A program made the position numbers and the translations under genes. The notes below the pieces were generated by a model that ran no database searches, was not told where the DNA came from, and worked only from the letters and a program-made list of their open reading frames with translations. From Avisuccinivibrio_A sp964651505 (GTDB lineage Bacteria > Pseudomonadota > Gammaproteobacteria > Enterobacterales > Succinivibrionaceae), in NCBI GenBank assembly GCA_964651505.1, contig CAZYXT010000013.1:1-31982 (forward strand): 31,982 nt of DNA, read 5' to 3'. Positions within the stretch are counted from its first letter, which is position 1; the number at the start of each line of letters is the position of its first letter. Below are positions 15,261-23,338 of the stretch, piece by piece.

Positions 15261-17108
15261 ATGATGCGTTTGGCCGACTATGTGGTAAAAAGGCTTGGCG
15301 ATGAGGGGATCGGCAGGTGTTTTTTGGTAAACGGCCGCGCCTTGCTTCAGCTTACCGATGCTCTGGCCCGCTCCAATCTTAAAACCGTGTGCTGTCATCA
15401 TGAGCAGGCAGCAGGTTTTGCCGCCATGGCCGCGGCCAAATTGCAGCATGAGACCGGGCTGTGCATGGTCTCGGCAGGATGTGCGGCGGCCAATGCCCTG
15501 ACCCCCTTGTTGTGCGCCTATCAAGATGAAGTGCCTCTTTTGGTAATTTCAGGCCAGCACTCGCGCGCCGAGTGCAATACCTTAAAAAAGCTTCCCCTAA
15601 GAACTTTCGGGCAGCAGGAAACCAACATCATCGCCGCAGCAGAGCCTTGGTGCAAGGGGACTTTTTTTGTCGATGATCCCTGTGCCATCGAAGATGTGTT
15701 ATCCAAAGCCTTTTATCTTTTAAAAGAGGGGCGCCCGGGGCCCGTGTGGATAGACATACCCATCGATGTGCAGGGCATGAGGGTTGATGAAGGGAGCCTT
15801 GCTTCAAAAAAATTGAGCTCTGAGTGCACGCCGGGAGCGCAGGCAAAAGCCGAGGCATTGGCAGCGGCATGTCAAATCTTGGAGTATCTTCACAAGGCAA
15901 AGCGGCCGTTGCTTTTGGCAGGAGGCGAGCTTAACTGGTCGCATTGTGCTGATAAAATCAGGCAATGGGCCTGCAAACTTAAGATCCCCGTCATTTATGA
16001 CGGCACATCATGCGATCTGATGGGGCAATTTCAGGGGCTCTTGGGCATGCTCTCTTCTGTGGGAGGCACGCGCTGTGCCAACCTGGCTGCGGCCAATTGC
16101 GATCTGCTCTTGTGCCTGGGAAGCAAACTAAACTCCCATACCATAGGCCCCGTGCCGCATAAGTTTGCAAGGGAGGCCAAGATCATTGCAGCCTCGGTTG
16201 ATGAAAACGAATTTTTAAAGGGCAATCTTAAACTTGAGAAAACCTTCGGGGTCGATCTTAAGGCATTGTCAGAGTGTCTGATTGAAAAAAGCGAGGGCTT
16301 TAAACTTGACCATGAGGCAGGGGAGTTTTACGAGTATTGCCTTGCTCTCAAAGAGAAACTGCCTCTTGCCGACCCTTACATCATAAGAACGAAGAGCGCC
16401 AAAAAAAGCCCCGATGAAAATGCCTCGGACAACGCGCTTGTCGACCTATATGAATTTGCAGGGGTGCTGTCAGATGAGCTTTGCGAGAATAGCGTATTTA
16501 TCACCGATGCGGGGCTTGAGGAGCTTATTTTTCCTTCTGTCATCAGGTTTAAGGAGGGGGCAAGCTGCCTTCAGTGCTTCTCTCAAGGCTCCATGGGCTT
16601 TGCCCTGCCTGCCGTAACCGCCGCTGCCTCCTGCGGTTTTTTGGATATAGTCTGCGCGGTGGGCGACGGCTCGGTGATGTTTAATTTGCAAGAGCTTCAA
16701 ACCATTCGCGCTCTGGGCAGCCGCGCCAAGATCTTTATCATCAACAACAACGGCTATGCGGTGATAAGAGAAAGGCAAACCGAGCTTTTCAGGCGCCGCA
16801 CCTTGGGCAACGACCCCTCAGACGGTCTTACTCTGCCTGATTTTAAAAAGGTGGCCTTTGCATTTGATTTTGCCTATGCAAAGCTTTACGACAGCCCCGC
16901 TCTCAAAGAGCAGGTGCATGGCATTTTGCAGCGCAATGAGGCTGTGATCTGCGAGGTGATGGCCCGCCCCTGTCAGCCTTATTTGCACTCAGGTTACGGT
17001 CGCACTTCCCAAGGCAGGTTCGTGCAAAGACCCATTGAAGATCTCTCGCCTCTGTTGCCATTGGAAACTCTGCAAGAGCTCATGCTCGTACCGCTGATCG
17101 ATCGCTAG
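15261..17108 (+). CDS. ThDP-dependent acetolactate-synthase-like enzyme
   Basis: This 615-residue thiamine-diphosphate enzyme has the three-domain layout of the IlvB/pyruvate-decarboxylase family. Catalytic Glu48 is in CCHHEQAAGFAAMAA, a degenerate SAGCAAAN (71-78) replaces the usual TSGPGATN, and the cofactor/Mg motif is GDGSVMF at 468-474 followed by NNNGY (495-499). The C-terminal QRPIEDLSPLLP segment resembles ThDP enzymes found in surface-polysaccharide clusters. Possible activities include transfer of a two-carbon unit from pyruvate to an aldehyde or ketosugar, as YerE does in yersiniose synthesis, but substrate cannot be read from sequence. True acetolactate synthase is less likely because no small regulatory subunit or ilv genes are near. 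Its stop overlaps the ribosome site (TAGGAGA) of the next gene. Confidence 0.85.
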   Translation: MMRLADYVVKRLGDEGIGRCFLVNGRALLQLTDALARSNLKTVCCHHEQAAGFAAMAAAKLQHETGLCMVSAGCAAANALTPLLCAYQDEVPLLVISGQHSRAECNTLKKLPLRTFGQQETNIIAAAEPWCKGTFFVDDPCAIEDVLSKAFYLLKEGRPGPVWIDIPIDVQGMRVDEGSLASKKLSSECTPGAQAKAEALAAACQILEYLHKAKRPLLLAGGELNWSHCADKIRQWACKLKIPVIYDGTSCDLMGQFQGLLGMLSSVGGTRCANLAAANCDLLLCLGSKLNSHTIGPVPHKFAREAKIIAASVDENEFLKGNLKLEKTFGVDLKALSECLIEKSEGFKLDHEAGEFYEYCLALKEKLPLADPYIIRTKSAKKSPDENASDNALVDLYEFAGVLSDELCENSVFITDAGLEELIFPSVIRFKEGASCLQCFSQGSMGFALPAVTAAASCGFLDIVCAVGDGSVMFNLQELQTIRALGSRAKIFIINNNGYAVIRERQTELFRRRTLGNDPSDGLTLPDFKKVAFAFDFAYAKLYDSPALKEQVHGILQRNEAVICEVMARPCQPYLHSGYGRTSQGRFVQRPIEDLSPLLPLETLQELMLVPLIDR

Positions 17109-17118
17109 GAGACTTACC

Positions 17119-18147
17119 ATGACTGCTGATTTTTTCGCCGCCGTCACCGACCGGGGGCACCCTCCGTATATCATTGCCGAGCTTAACTCCAGCCATTTTG
17201 GCAATTTGGACAAGGCAAAGGAGATGATCGCCAAGGCCAAAGAGTGCCGATGCGATTGCGTAAAGTTTCAGTCGTGGACCAAGGATACTCTTTACAGCAA
17301 GACCTATTACAAAGAGCAGCCCATCATGGAGCGCATGGTCAAAAAGTTTGCCTTGAAGCAATCGGATCTGCAAGAGTTAAGCTTATATGCCCGCTCTTTG
17401 GGCATTGATTTTTCATCCACGGCCTACTCTGAGGATGAGGTGCGGTTTTTGGTTGAAAAGTGCCAAGTGCCCTTTTTGAAGATCGCCTCCATGGAGATCA
17501 ACAATTACGACTTTTTGGCCTTTTATGCGCGCACGGGACTGCCTTTAATCTTGTCTACGGGCATGGCCTCTTTAGATGAGATCCGCAAGGCCTGCAAGAT
17601 AATTGCTCCCATCAACGATAAGCTTGTGCTTTTGCACTGCGTGTCGCTCTATCCTACCCCGCCTGATCAGGCCGCTTTGCAAAACATCGTGCTTTTAAAA
17701 GAAGAATTTTCGCACTTTGCAATCGGCTTTTCAGATCACAGCATCGGCACCGAGCTTGCCTGTGCCGCCACGGCTTTGGGGGCGCGAGTCATTGAAAAGC
17801 ACTTTACTTTGGACAGCTCAAGAATGGGGCTTGACAACAACATGGCAGCCGAGCCTGAGACGATGGCCAATCTTACCGCCCAATGCCGCAATGTATTTGC
17901 CGCCATGGGGACGGGCAGCAAAGAGGTGAGCGATTCAGAGCAGCAGATGCGCCTTAAAATGCGCCGCTCCTTGGTGTTAAACAAAGATCTTAAAGCAGGC
18001 AGCATCGTGCAAAAGGGCGATCTGAGCGGCTTGCGCCCTGGCACCGGCATCAGCATCAGCCTCAAAGATGAGTATGCAGGCAGGGTTTTAGCTTGCGATG
18101 TCAAAGCTTGGGAGCTTCTTAAAAAGAGCGATTTTGTGCAAGAATAG
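17119..18147 (+). CDS. NeuB-family PEP-condensing (nonulosonate-type) synthase
   Basis: Members condense phosphoenolpyruvate with a sugar aldehyde to make sialic, legionaminic or pseudaminic acid. The 342-residue protein has the TIM barrel with the CVKFQ, FLKIAS, LSTGMAS, LYPTPP and GFSDHS motifs, metal ligands His207 and His228 (IEKHFTLD), and a C-terminal antifreeze-like SAF domain (about 275-342). Two segments diverge: the N-terminal AEIGxNHNG is AELNSSHFGN, and the PDHxxSLEP segment is GLDNNMAAEP. The acceptor may therefore not be a standard N-acetylmannosamine-type sugar. No NeuA, NeuC or PseB/C gene is present nearby. It starts 10 bases after the ThDP enzyme, so the two are probably translated together. 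Confidence 0.85.
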   Translation: MTADFFAAVTDRGHPPYIIAELNSSHFGNLDKAKEMIAKAKECRCDCVKFQSWTKDTLYSKTYYKEQPIMERMVKKFALKQSDLQELSLYARSLGIDFSSTAYSEDEVRFLVEKCQVPFLKIASMEINNYDFLAFYARTGLPLILSTGMASLDEIRKACKIIAPINDKLVLLHCVSLYPTPPDQAALQNIVLLKEEFSHFAIGFSDHSIGTELACAATALGARVIEKHFTLDSSRMGLDNNMAAEPETMANLTAQCRNVFAAMGTGSKEVSDSEQQMRLKMRRSLVLNKDLKAGSIVQKGDLSGLRPGTGISISLKDEYAGRVLACDVKAWELLKKSDFVQE

Positions 18148-18207
18148 GGCATAAAGGCTCAGGCAAAGCCCATCGGCTCTGCGTTTAAAATCTTAACCAA
18201 GGCCCCT

Positions 18208-18732
18208 TTAGCACAGCACCTCAACTTCTATGTCGCTTAACTTGCTGTGCGCGGCAGGCCTTGAGCAATATACATAGCGCTCATCTTCCTTTGTGACCTT
18301 GGCGCCGTATTTTAAGATGCTGTGGGCCATGCCTTGCAGATTGTCTTTTTTGACATAGGAGTTCAGGGTCTCAAGACCCAAGCTCAAACACAGATTGGAG
18401 ACGGCCTTTGAGCACATGGTGGAAATATAGCCGCGCTCTATGTAATAAGAGCCCACCTCGACGCTTTTGTGTTCTTTGTCAATCTTTCTTAAGGTCACCA
18501 CTCCGCAGGGCACCTCATTGCAGGAGACTCTGAACATCATGAGATCTTGGCGCCCTTGCAGGGACTTGCAAAACTTAAGATGATCCTGCGCGCTTATGAT
18601 CTCAGGGTGATCCATGCTCAATCTTATCTCGTCGCGATTGCGCCAGCTTAGGATGGTCAAAAGTTCATCCTCGCTTAACCTTGTGAAGCTTATGAAGCTT
18701 ATCTTTTCTATGTGCGCTCTGACCTTGGCCAT
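18208..18732 (-). CDS. PseH-like GNAT N-acetyltransferase
   Basis: This 174-residue GNAT-fold protein resembles PseH, which N-acetylates the 4-amino group of the UDP-sugar precursor of pseudaminic acid. It shows the early LLTILSWRNRDEIRLSM motif, the ISAQDHLKFCKSL segment and a central VEVGSYYIERGYISTMCSKAV region in place of the acetyl-CoA loop. The usual Q/RxxGxG/A motif is degraded here, so activity with acetyl-CoA is not certain; an acyl-ACP donor is conceivable given the neighbouring carriers. It is the only minus-strand gene in the locus, convergent with the NeuB-type gene and divergent from the SDR gene, with its own AGGAGAG ribosome site. Confidence 0.6.
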   Translation of the reverse strand: MAKVRAHIEKISFISFTRLSEDELLTILSWRNRDEIRLSMDHPEIISAQDHLKFCKSLQGRQDLMMFRVSCNEVPCGVVTLRKIDKEHKSVEVGSYYIERGYISTMCSKAVSNLCLSLGLETLNSYVKKDNLQGMAHSILKYGAKVTKEDERYVYCSRPAAHSKLSDIEVEVLC

Positions 18733-18765
18733 GATCTCTCCTGTTCTTTAGTTTTAAAGGGTACA

Positions 18766-18803
18766 GCCGATGATAACTGATATCGGCACAACTTGGGCCC
18801 AAG
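18766..18803. promoter_or_regulatory. Two dyads in the GNAT/SDR divergent region
   Basis: GCCGAT at 18766-18771 and ATCGGC at 18782-18787 form an interrupted dyad with a 10-base spacer. Five bases later CTTGGGCCCAAG (18792-18803) is a perfect 12-bp palindrome. They lie between divergent starts, where an operator controlling both directions would be expected. I cannot assign clear -35/-10 elements in this 137-base gap. Confidence 0.4.
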
Positions 18804-18869
18804 CTTTGCATATTTCACCCCGGGATCAAACAGGGGCAACCCAAATTCTGACAATCAATCGAGGACATC

Positions 18870-19592
18870 ATGGCCAATGTATTAATTGCAGGCGGCACCG
18901 GCGGCATAGGCTTATGCCTTGCCAAGCTGATGGCAGGCGACGGGTTTGACATCTATCTTATCGGGCGCAATGATGAGAAACTCTCTTCTTTAAAAGAACA
19001 AATGCCCGCCATTAAGGGCACGCTGACGGCCGATTTATCAGACACCTGCTCTTTAGCGGGACTTGCTGCCGATTTTTGTGCCTCGGTGCCCTTTGATGCC
19101 TTTGCCTATTGCGCCGGGATCACGCGCAATGAAAGCCTGCGCAGGGCCTCCTATGAGAGCAATGTGCAGATGTTCAACGTCAATTACTTTTCTTTTTTGG
19201 AGCTTTTGAGGCTGTGTTTGAGAAAGCGCGACGAATCAAGGCTATTGCGCGTGGCGGCCATCTCTTCGATTGCAACTTTCAGGGCCATGAATTACAGCGC
19301 CAATTACTCGGCCACCAAGGGAGCCTTGGACAGCTTTGTGCGCTCTGCGTGCCTGGAGCTTTTAAAACGCAATTGCCTCATCAATGCCGTGCAGCCTGCC
19401 TTTACCGACACCCCCATGACCGATCGTTTGCGCACGGCCATGGGCGAGCATTTTGACGGCTGGCTTGAGGCCATGCAGCCTTGGGGGCTCATCGACCCTA
19501 TGGATCCGGCTTTCGAGATGCGCTATCTTTTGACTGATGCGCCTTTATCGATTACGGGCACCTCGCGCATCGTAAATGGCGCTTTGGGCTAG
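18870..19592 (+). CDS. Short-chain dehydrogenase/reductase (SDR)
   Basis: This classical SDR of 240 residues is FabG-sized. It has the nucleotide-binding loop AGGTGGIG (7-14), the NAG-equivalent CAG (81-83), catalytic Ser133 in AAISSIAT, and Tyr146 with Lys150 in NYSATKGA. IGRN at the end of strand two hints at NADP(H) preference. It could reduce a 3-oxoacyl-ACP made by the FabH-like enzyme, giving a 3-hydroxyacyl group, or a ketosugar. It opens the second plus-strand block of the locus behind a GAGGA ribosome site; the next gene starts 13 bases after its stop. Confidence 0.85.
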   Translation: MANVLIAGGTGGIGLCLAKLMAGDGFDIYLIGRNDEKLSSLKEQMPAIKGTLTADLSDTCSLAGLAADFCASVPFDAFAYCAGITRNESLRRASYESNVQMFNVNYFSFLELLRLCLRKRDESRLLRVAAISSIATFRAMNYSANYSATKGALDSFVRSACLELLKRNCLINAVQPAFTDTPMTDRLRTAMGEHFDGWLEAMQPWGLIDPMDPAFEMRYLLTDAPLSITGTSRIVNGALG

Positions 19593-19605
19593 AGGACATC
19601 TTGCA

Positions 19606-21021
19606 ATGTTTGATTGGTCCTCTTTTTTGGAACGCCCCGCGCTGCAAGATGAAAACGGCATCTTAACTTACGCTCAGGTGCAATCTGAGGCCTCAAAAGC
19701 AACCATCCCTCAAGGCAGTTTGTGTCTGCTTTTGTGCACCAATACCATTGATTGCGTGCTCTGTTACATATGCTGTCTTCAAAACCGCATCCCCGTGATC
19801 TTGTGCGACAGCGAGCTTGATCTTAACAGGCTTAAAGTTTTGATTAAAACTTACAATGTCAATGCGGTTTTGGCCCCGCAAAGCTTTGATCAAGAGCAAT
19901 TGGACTTTGTGGCGCAAAGCAAGAGGGTCTTTTTTGGCTACAGCCTTATTTTTTTAAACAGTGCGCCCCCTGCGTGCCATAAGGATCTTTGCGTGCTGCT
20001 TTCAACCTCAGGCTCCACAGGAAGCGAGAAGCTTGTGAGGCTCTCTTGGCAGAACCTTAAGGCCAATGCCGTCTCGATTGCCTCCTACCTTAAGATAAAA
20101 AGCTTTGATAAGACCTTATTGTTTTTGCCTTTAAATTACAGTTTCGGCCTTTCCATCGTCAACAGTTATCTTTTGCAGGGGGCCTTGGTAGTTTTGTGCC
20201 CTTACTCAATCATGCAGCGCAACTTTTGGCAGATGTTAAAAGATATGGCGATCACCTCTTTATCGGGCGTCCCTTACAGCTTTGACATGCTGGTGCGCCT
20301 TGGGTTTTTAAGGCAGACCTATCCCTCGCTTGCCACCATCACGCAGGCAGGAGGGCATTTAAATGCCAAAAGGCAGGAGGCCGTGGCCCGCTACTGCCAA
20401 GAGCACGGCATCAGCTTTTACGTGATGTACGGACAAACCGAAGCCTCGGCGCGCATCTCCTATCTTGATCCTGCGCTTGCGCTTTCCAAATTGGGCTCGG
20501 TGGGGCAGGCCATTCCCGGGGGCAGGATGTATGTGATTGACGATCGGGGGCATAAAATCGATGCGCCTCATAAGGAAGGCGAGCTTGTCTACGAGGGGGA
20601 GAATGTGTGCTTGGGCTATGCGCAAAGCGCAGCCGATCTAAGCTTGGGCGATGAGAACCTTGGGCATCTTAAAACAGGAGATCTGGCCTATTTTGATGAG
20701 GACGGGGATTTTTATATCACGGGGCGCAAAAAGCGCTTTATCAAACTTTTTGGCAACAGGATCAGCCTGGCAGCCGTTGAAGAGCTTTTAGCCGGGGAGT
20801 TTTCAGATCTTGTGTGCGCGGCCGCAGGGGAAGATGATCGTTTGAAGATTGTGCTTGAAGATCCCCAAAACCTGCTTGCATCTGAGACTCTGAGTGCCAT
20901 CAAAGCCTATTTGGTTTCAACTTTAAAGGTGCATGGCAGCGCCATTGAGGTTAAGACAGTCTCACAGCTGCCCAAAAGCGCCTCAGGCAAGATCTTGTTT
21001 GATAAGCTTAAGGAGTTGTGA
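19606..21021 (+). CDS. Acyl-AMP ligase (ANL superfamily)
   Basis: This adenylate-forming enzyme of 471 residues activates a carboxylic acid with ATP for transfer to CoA or a carrier protein. The motifs are in order: the P-loop-like LSTSGSTGSEKLV (132-144), YGQTEAS (275-281), KTGDLAYFDEDGDFYITGR (355-373) and the C-terminal catalytic Lys462 in PKSASGKILF. I chose the ATG at 19606 (MFDWSSF), which follows AGAGGA; the upstream ATG falls inside the SDR gene. The N-terminal third is unusually cysteine-rich. Small carrier proteins upstream make it a candidate ACP-loading ligase. Its stop overlaps the LuxE-like start (TGATG). Confidence 0.85.
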   Translation: MFDWSSFLERPALQDENGILTYAQVQSEASKATIPQGSLCLLLCTNTIDCVLCYICCLQNRIPVILCDSELDLNRLKVLIKTYNVNAVLAPQSFDQEQLDFVAQSKRVFFGYSLIFLNSAPPACHKDLCVLLSTSGSTGSEKLVRLSWQNLKANAVSIASYLKIKSFDKTLLFLPLNYSFGLSIVNSYLLQGALVVLCPYSIMQRNFWQMLKDMAITSLSGVPYSFDMLVRLGFLRQTYPSLATITQAGGHLNAKRQEAVARYCQEHGISFYVMYGQTEASARISYLDPALALSKLGSVGQAIPGGRMYVIDDRGHKIDAPHKEGELVYEGENVCLGYAQSAADLSLGDENLGHLKTGDLAYFDEDGDFYITGRKKRFIKLFGNRISLAAVEELLAGEFSDLVCAAAGEDDRLKIVLEDPQNLLASETLSAIKAYLVSTLKVHGSAIEVKTVSQLPKSASGKILFDKLKEL

Positions 21022-22103
21022 TGCTTGATTTTGCCTATTTGACCAATCCTGATCCGTACAGCCTAAAAAGCGCCGAAAAAGAACGGTTTTTGTTTGGTTA
21101 TTTGACCAAGCTTCTTGAGCATCATGCAGAACATTGCCCTTGCTACAAGAAGATCCTCAAAGCCTGGGGATATGACAGGGGCTCTGCCGCAAAGGTCAGC
21201 GATCTGCCCTTTTTGCCTGTAAGCTTATTTAAAAACCATGAGCTTTGCTCGGTGCCTGCATCTGAAATTGTCAAAACCATCACCTCCTCGGGGACCACGG
21301 GACAGAAGACTTCCAAAATATTCTTGGATAAAACCACCGCAATCAATCAGCAAAAAGCCCTGGTCAAGATTGTCTCATCCTGCTTTGAAAACCCCAAGGG
21401 GCGTTTTCCCATGCTCATCATCGATGCCCCCGATGTCATCGCCAATCGGGCCAGGTTTTCGGCCCGCGGGGCGGGGGTGCTGGGGTTTTCGCTGCTTGGG
21501 CGCGAGAAAGTCTTTGCCTTAAACCCCGATTTGAGCCTCAATCTTGGCGCAATCGAAGATTTTTTGTCCCGCCATGGCGGAGAGGAAATTTTGATCTTCG
21601 GCTTTACCTACGTTATATGGCAGCACTTTTATGAGGCCCTGCTTAAACTTAGAGTCAAACTTGATTTAAGCTTGGGCGTGCTTTTCCATGGCGGCGGCTG
21701 GAAGAGGCTTGTCAATCGCAAGATCACGGCCCGAGAGTATAAAGATGCCCTTTACGAGCAGTTTGCCCTTGAGAAGATCCACGATTATTACGGCATGGCC
21801 GAGCAGGCAGGCTCCATTTATGTACAGTGCCGCTTAGGACATCTTCATTGCAGCGATTACTCGGATTTGATAGTGCGCAGGCCGCGCGATTTTGTGCCTT
21901 GCCATATCGGTCAAAGCGGCATTGCCCAGGTAGTGTCGGTGCTGCCCGTCTCCTACCCCGGGTTCTCTCTTTTGACCGACGATGAGGCGGTGATTTTGGG
22001 CGAGGATGACTGCCCCTGCGGGAGGCTTGGCAAGTATTTTAAGATTAAAGGCAGGCTGCCCGATGCCGAATTGAGAGGATGTTCTGATGTCTACGGACTT
22101 TGA
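21021..22103 (+). CDS. LuxE-like acyl-protein synthetase
   Basis: LuxE activates a fatty acid as acyl-AMP, takes it onto a C-terminal cysteine and hands it to the LuxC reductase. The 360-residue protein has the LuxE-domain features: FLPVSLFKNHEL, the adenylation loop ITSSGTTGQKTSK, FHGGGWKR, YYGMAEQAGSIY, a four-cysteine-style DDCPCGRLG near the end and ELRGCSDVYG, whose Cys354 sits where the acylated cysteine of LuxE is found. It overlaps the upstream ligase stop (TGATG) with AAGGAG before it, and the LuxC-like gene by 17 bases. No luciferase (luxAB) or thioesterase (luxD) gene is present. Confidence 0.85.
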   Translation: MLDFAYLTNPDPYSLKSAEKERFLFGYLTKLLEHHAEHCPCYKKILKAWGYDRGSAAKVSDLPFLPVSLFKNHELCSVPASEIVKTITSSGTTGQKTSKIFLDKTTAINQQKALVKIVSSCFENPKGRFPMLIIDAPDVIANRARFSARGAGVLGFSLLGREKVFALNPDLSLNLGAIEDFLSRHGGEEILIFGFTYVIWQHFYEALLKLRVKLDLSLGVLFHGGGWKRLVNRKITAREYKDALYEQFALEKIHDYYGMAEQAGSIYVQCRLGHLHCSDYSDLIVRRPRDFVPCHIGQSGIAQVVSVLPVSYPGFSLLTDDEAVILGEDDCPCGRLGKYFKIKGRLPDAELRGCSDVYGL

Positions 22104-23334
22104 GAAAATAAAGTTTAAAGTCGGGGACGCCTCGATTTTTGACAAGCCCGCAGCGCCGCGCCCGATCCTAGATGACAGGGTGCTCAAATTTTTGGGGGCC
22201 CTTTCGACAAGGCTTGCCAAGTACGGCCGCAAGCACCCTGATTTGATGAGCTTAAGCTTCTTTTTGCGAGGCAAGGCAATGGAGGCTTTAAAGGAGCGCT
22301 ATGCCGATATAAAGGATTGCTCCTTTGGCATAGGCACGGTCTTTCACTCAAGTCCCTCCAATGTTCCGGCCAATTTTGCCTACAGCATGGCAGCAGGCCT
22401 GCTTTGCGGCAATGTCAATTATGTAAGACTGCCCAAGATCCGTTTTGAGCAAACAGATATCATCTGCTCTTTGATAAATGAGCTTTTTTCATCTGAGTTT
22501 TGTGATCTTAAAGACTATGTGTGCGCCTTTGAATGCCCGACAGAGCCTTTCATCATCGATTTTATCAGTGCGCGCAGCAACGGGCGGGTGATCTTCGGGG
22601 GAGATGCCAATATTCAAAAACTGCAAAGATCTCCTCTTAAACCGGGAGGCCGCGATCTGGCCTTCAAAGACAGGTTTTCAGCATGCATCATCGATGCGGT
22701 GCACTATCTCAAACTTGCCAAAAACGAGCAGGAAAGATTGGCCCTTGCCTTTTACAACGATACTTATTTAAACGATCAAAATGCCTGCTCATCCCCGTCT
22801 GCCGTGCTGTTTTTGGCACAAGGCAGGGAAGATTATGAAAAATTGTGCGCTGACTCATCAAAGATCTTTTTTGCGCTTTTGGCCAAGGAGGCTCATAAAC
22901 GCTACAGCTGCACGGCCCGTCAATGCATTGCCAAGCTTGAGACTGCCTTAGGTGCTGCGCTGGCATCTGATGCAGTCATCGAAGATCTTAAAGACTACAG
23001 CTTGGGCCTTGAAAGTCAGGCCGACAATGTCTTGATGCGGGTTAAAGTTTTCGATCCTAAATTTAAGCTTAAAGAGCACAAAGGGCACAGCGGACTTTTT
23101 TACGAATATCATCTGTCCTCTTTGAGTCAGGCGCACTCTCTGTTTGATGATGGCGATTGTCAAAGCGTAACGTACATAGGAGAGATTAAACAGACTTTGC
23201 AAGAGTACCTTCTAAAAGAGCGCTGCGGCGGGGTGTACAGAATTGTGCCTGCGGGGCAGGCTTTGGCTTTTGATTTTGTGTGGGACGGGATCGATTTGAT
23301 AAGAGCGCTTAGCAATCAAAGATCGGGGTGGTGA
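22087..23334 (+). CDS. LuxC-like acyl-CoA/acyl-protein reductase
   Basis: LuxC reduces an enzyme-bound acyl group to an aldehyde with NADPH. The 415-residue protein shows the family motif HSSPSNVPANFAYSMAAGLL (87-106), NYVRLPKI (111-118), VIFGGDANI (168-176) and YNDTYLNDQNACSSP, in which Cys234 is the predicted catalytic nucleophile. It is shorter than luminous-bacteria LuxC (about 480). The start lies inside the last codons of the LuxE-like gene with GAGAGGA before it, as expected for subunits of one complex. Together the pair should deliver an aldehyde, probably to the C-C bond-forming enzymes encoded on either side. Confidence 0.87.
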   Translation: MSTDFEKIKFKVGDASIFDKPAAPRPILDDRVLKFLGALSTRLAKYGRKHPDLMSLSFFLRGKAMEALKERYADIKDCSFGIGTVFHSSPSNVPANFAYSMAAGLLCGNVNYVRLPKIRFEQTDIICSLINELFSSEFCDLKDYVCAFECPTEPFIIDFISARSNGRVIFGGDANIQKLQRSPLKPGGRDLAFKDRFSACIIDAVHYLKLAKNEQERLALAFYNDTYLNDQNACSSPSAVLFLAQGREDYEKLCADSSKIFFALLAKEAHKRYSCTARQCIAKLETALGAALASDAVIEDLKDYSLGLESQADNVLMRVKVFDPKFKLKEHKGHSGLFYEYHLSSLSQAHSLFDDGDCQSVTYIGEIKQTLQEYLLKERCGGVYRIVPAGQALAFDFVWDGIDLIRALSNQRSGW

Positions 23335-23338
23335 AATT

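Noticed and set aside
15261..17108. Branched-chain amino-acid acetolactate synthase (ilvB/ilvI)
   Set aside because: The TSGPGATN motif is degenerate, no regulatory subunit or ilvC/ilvD neighbour exists and the gene is embedded in the carrier-protein locus.
21021..23334. A bioluminescence (lux) operon
   Set aside because: Only LuxE-like and LuxC-like genes are present; no luciferase alpha/beta, LuxD or flavin reductase gene is found in the window.
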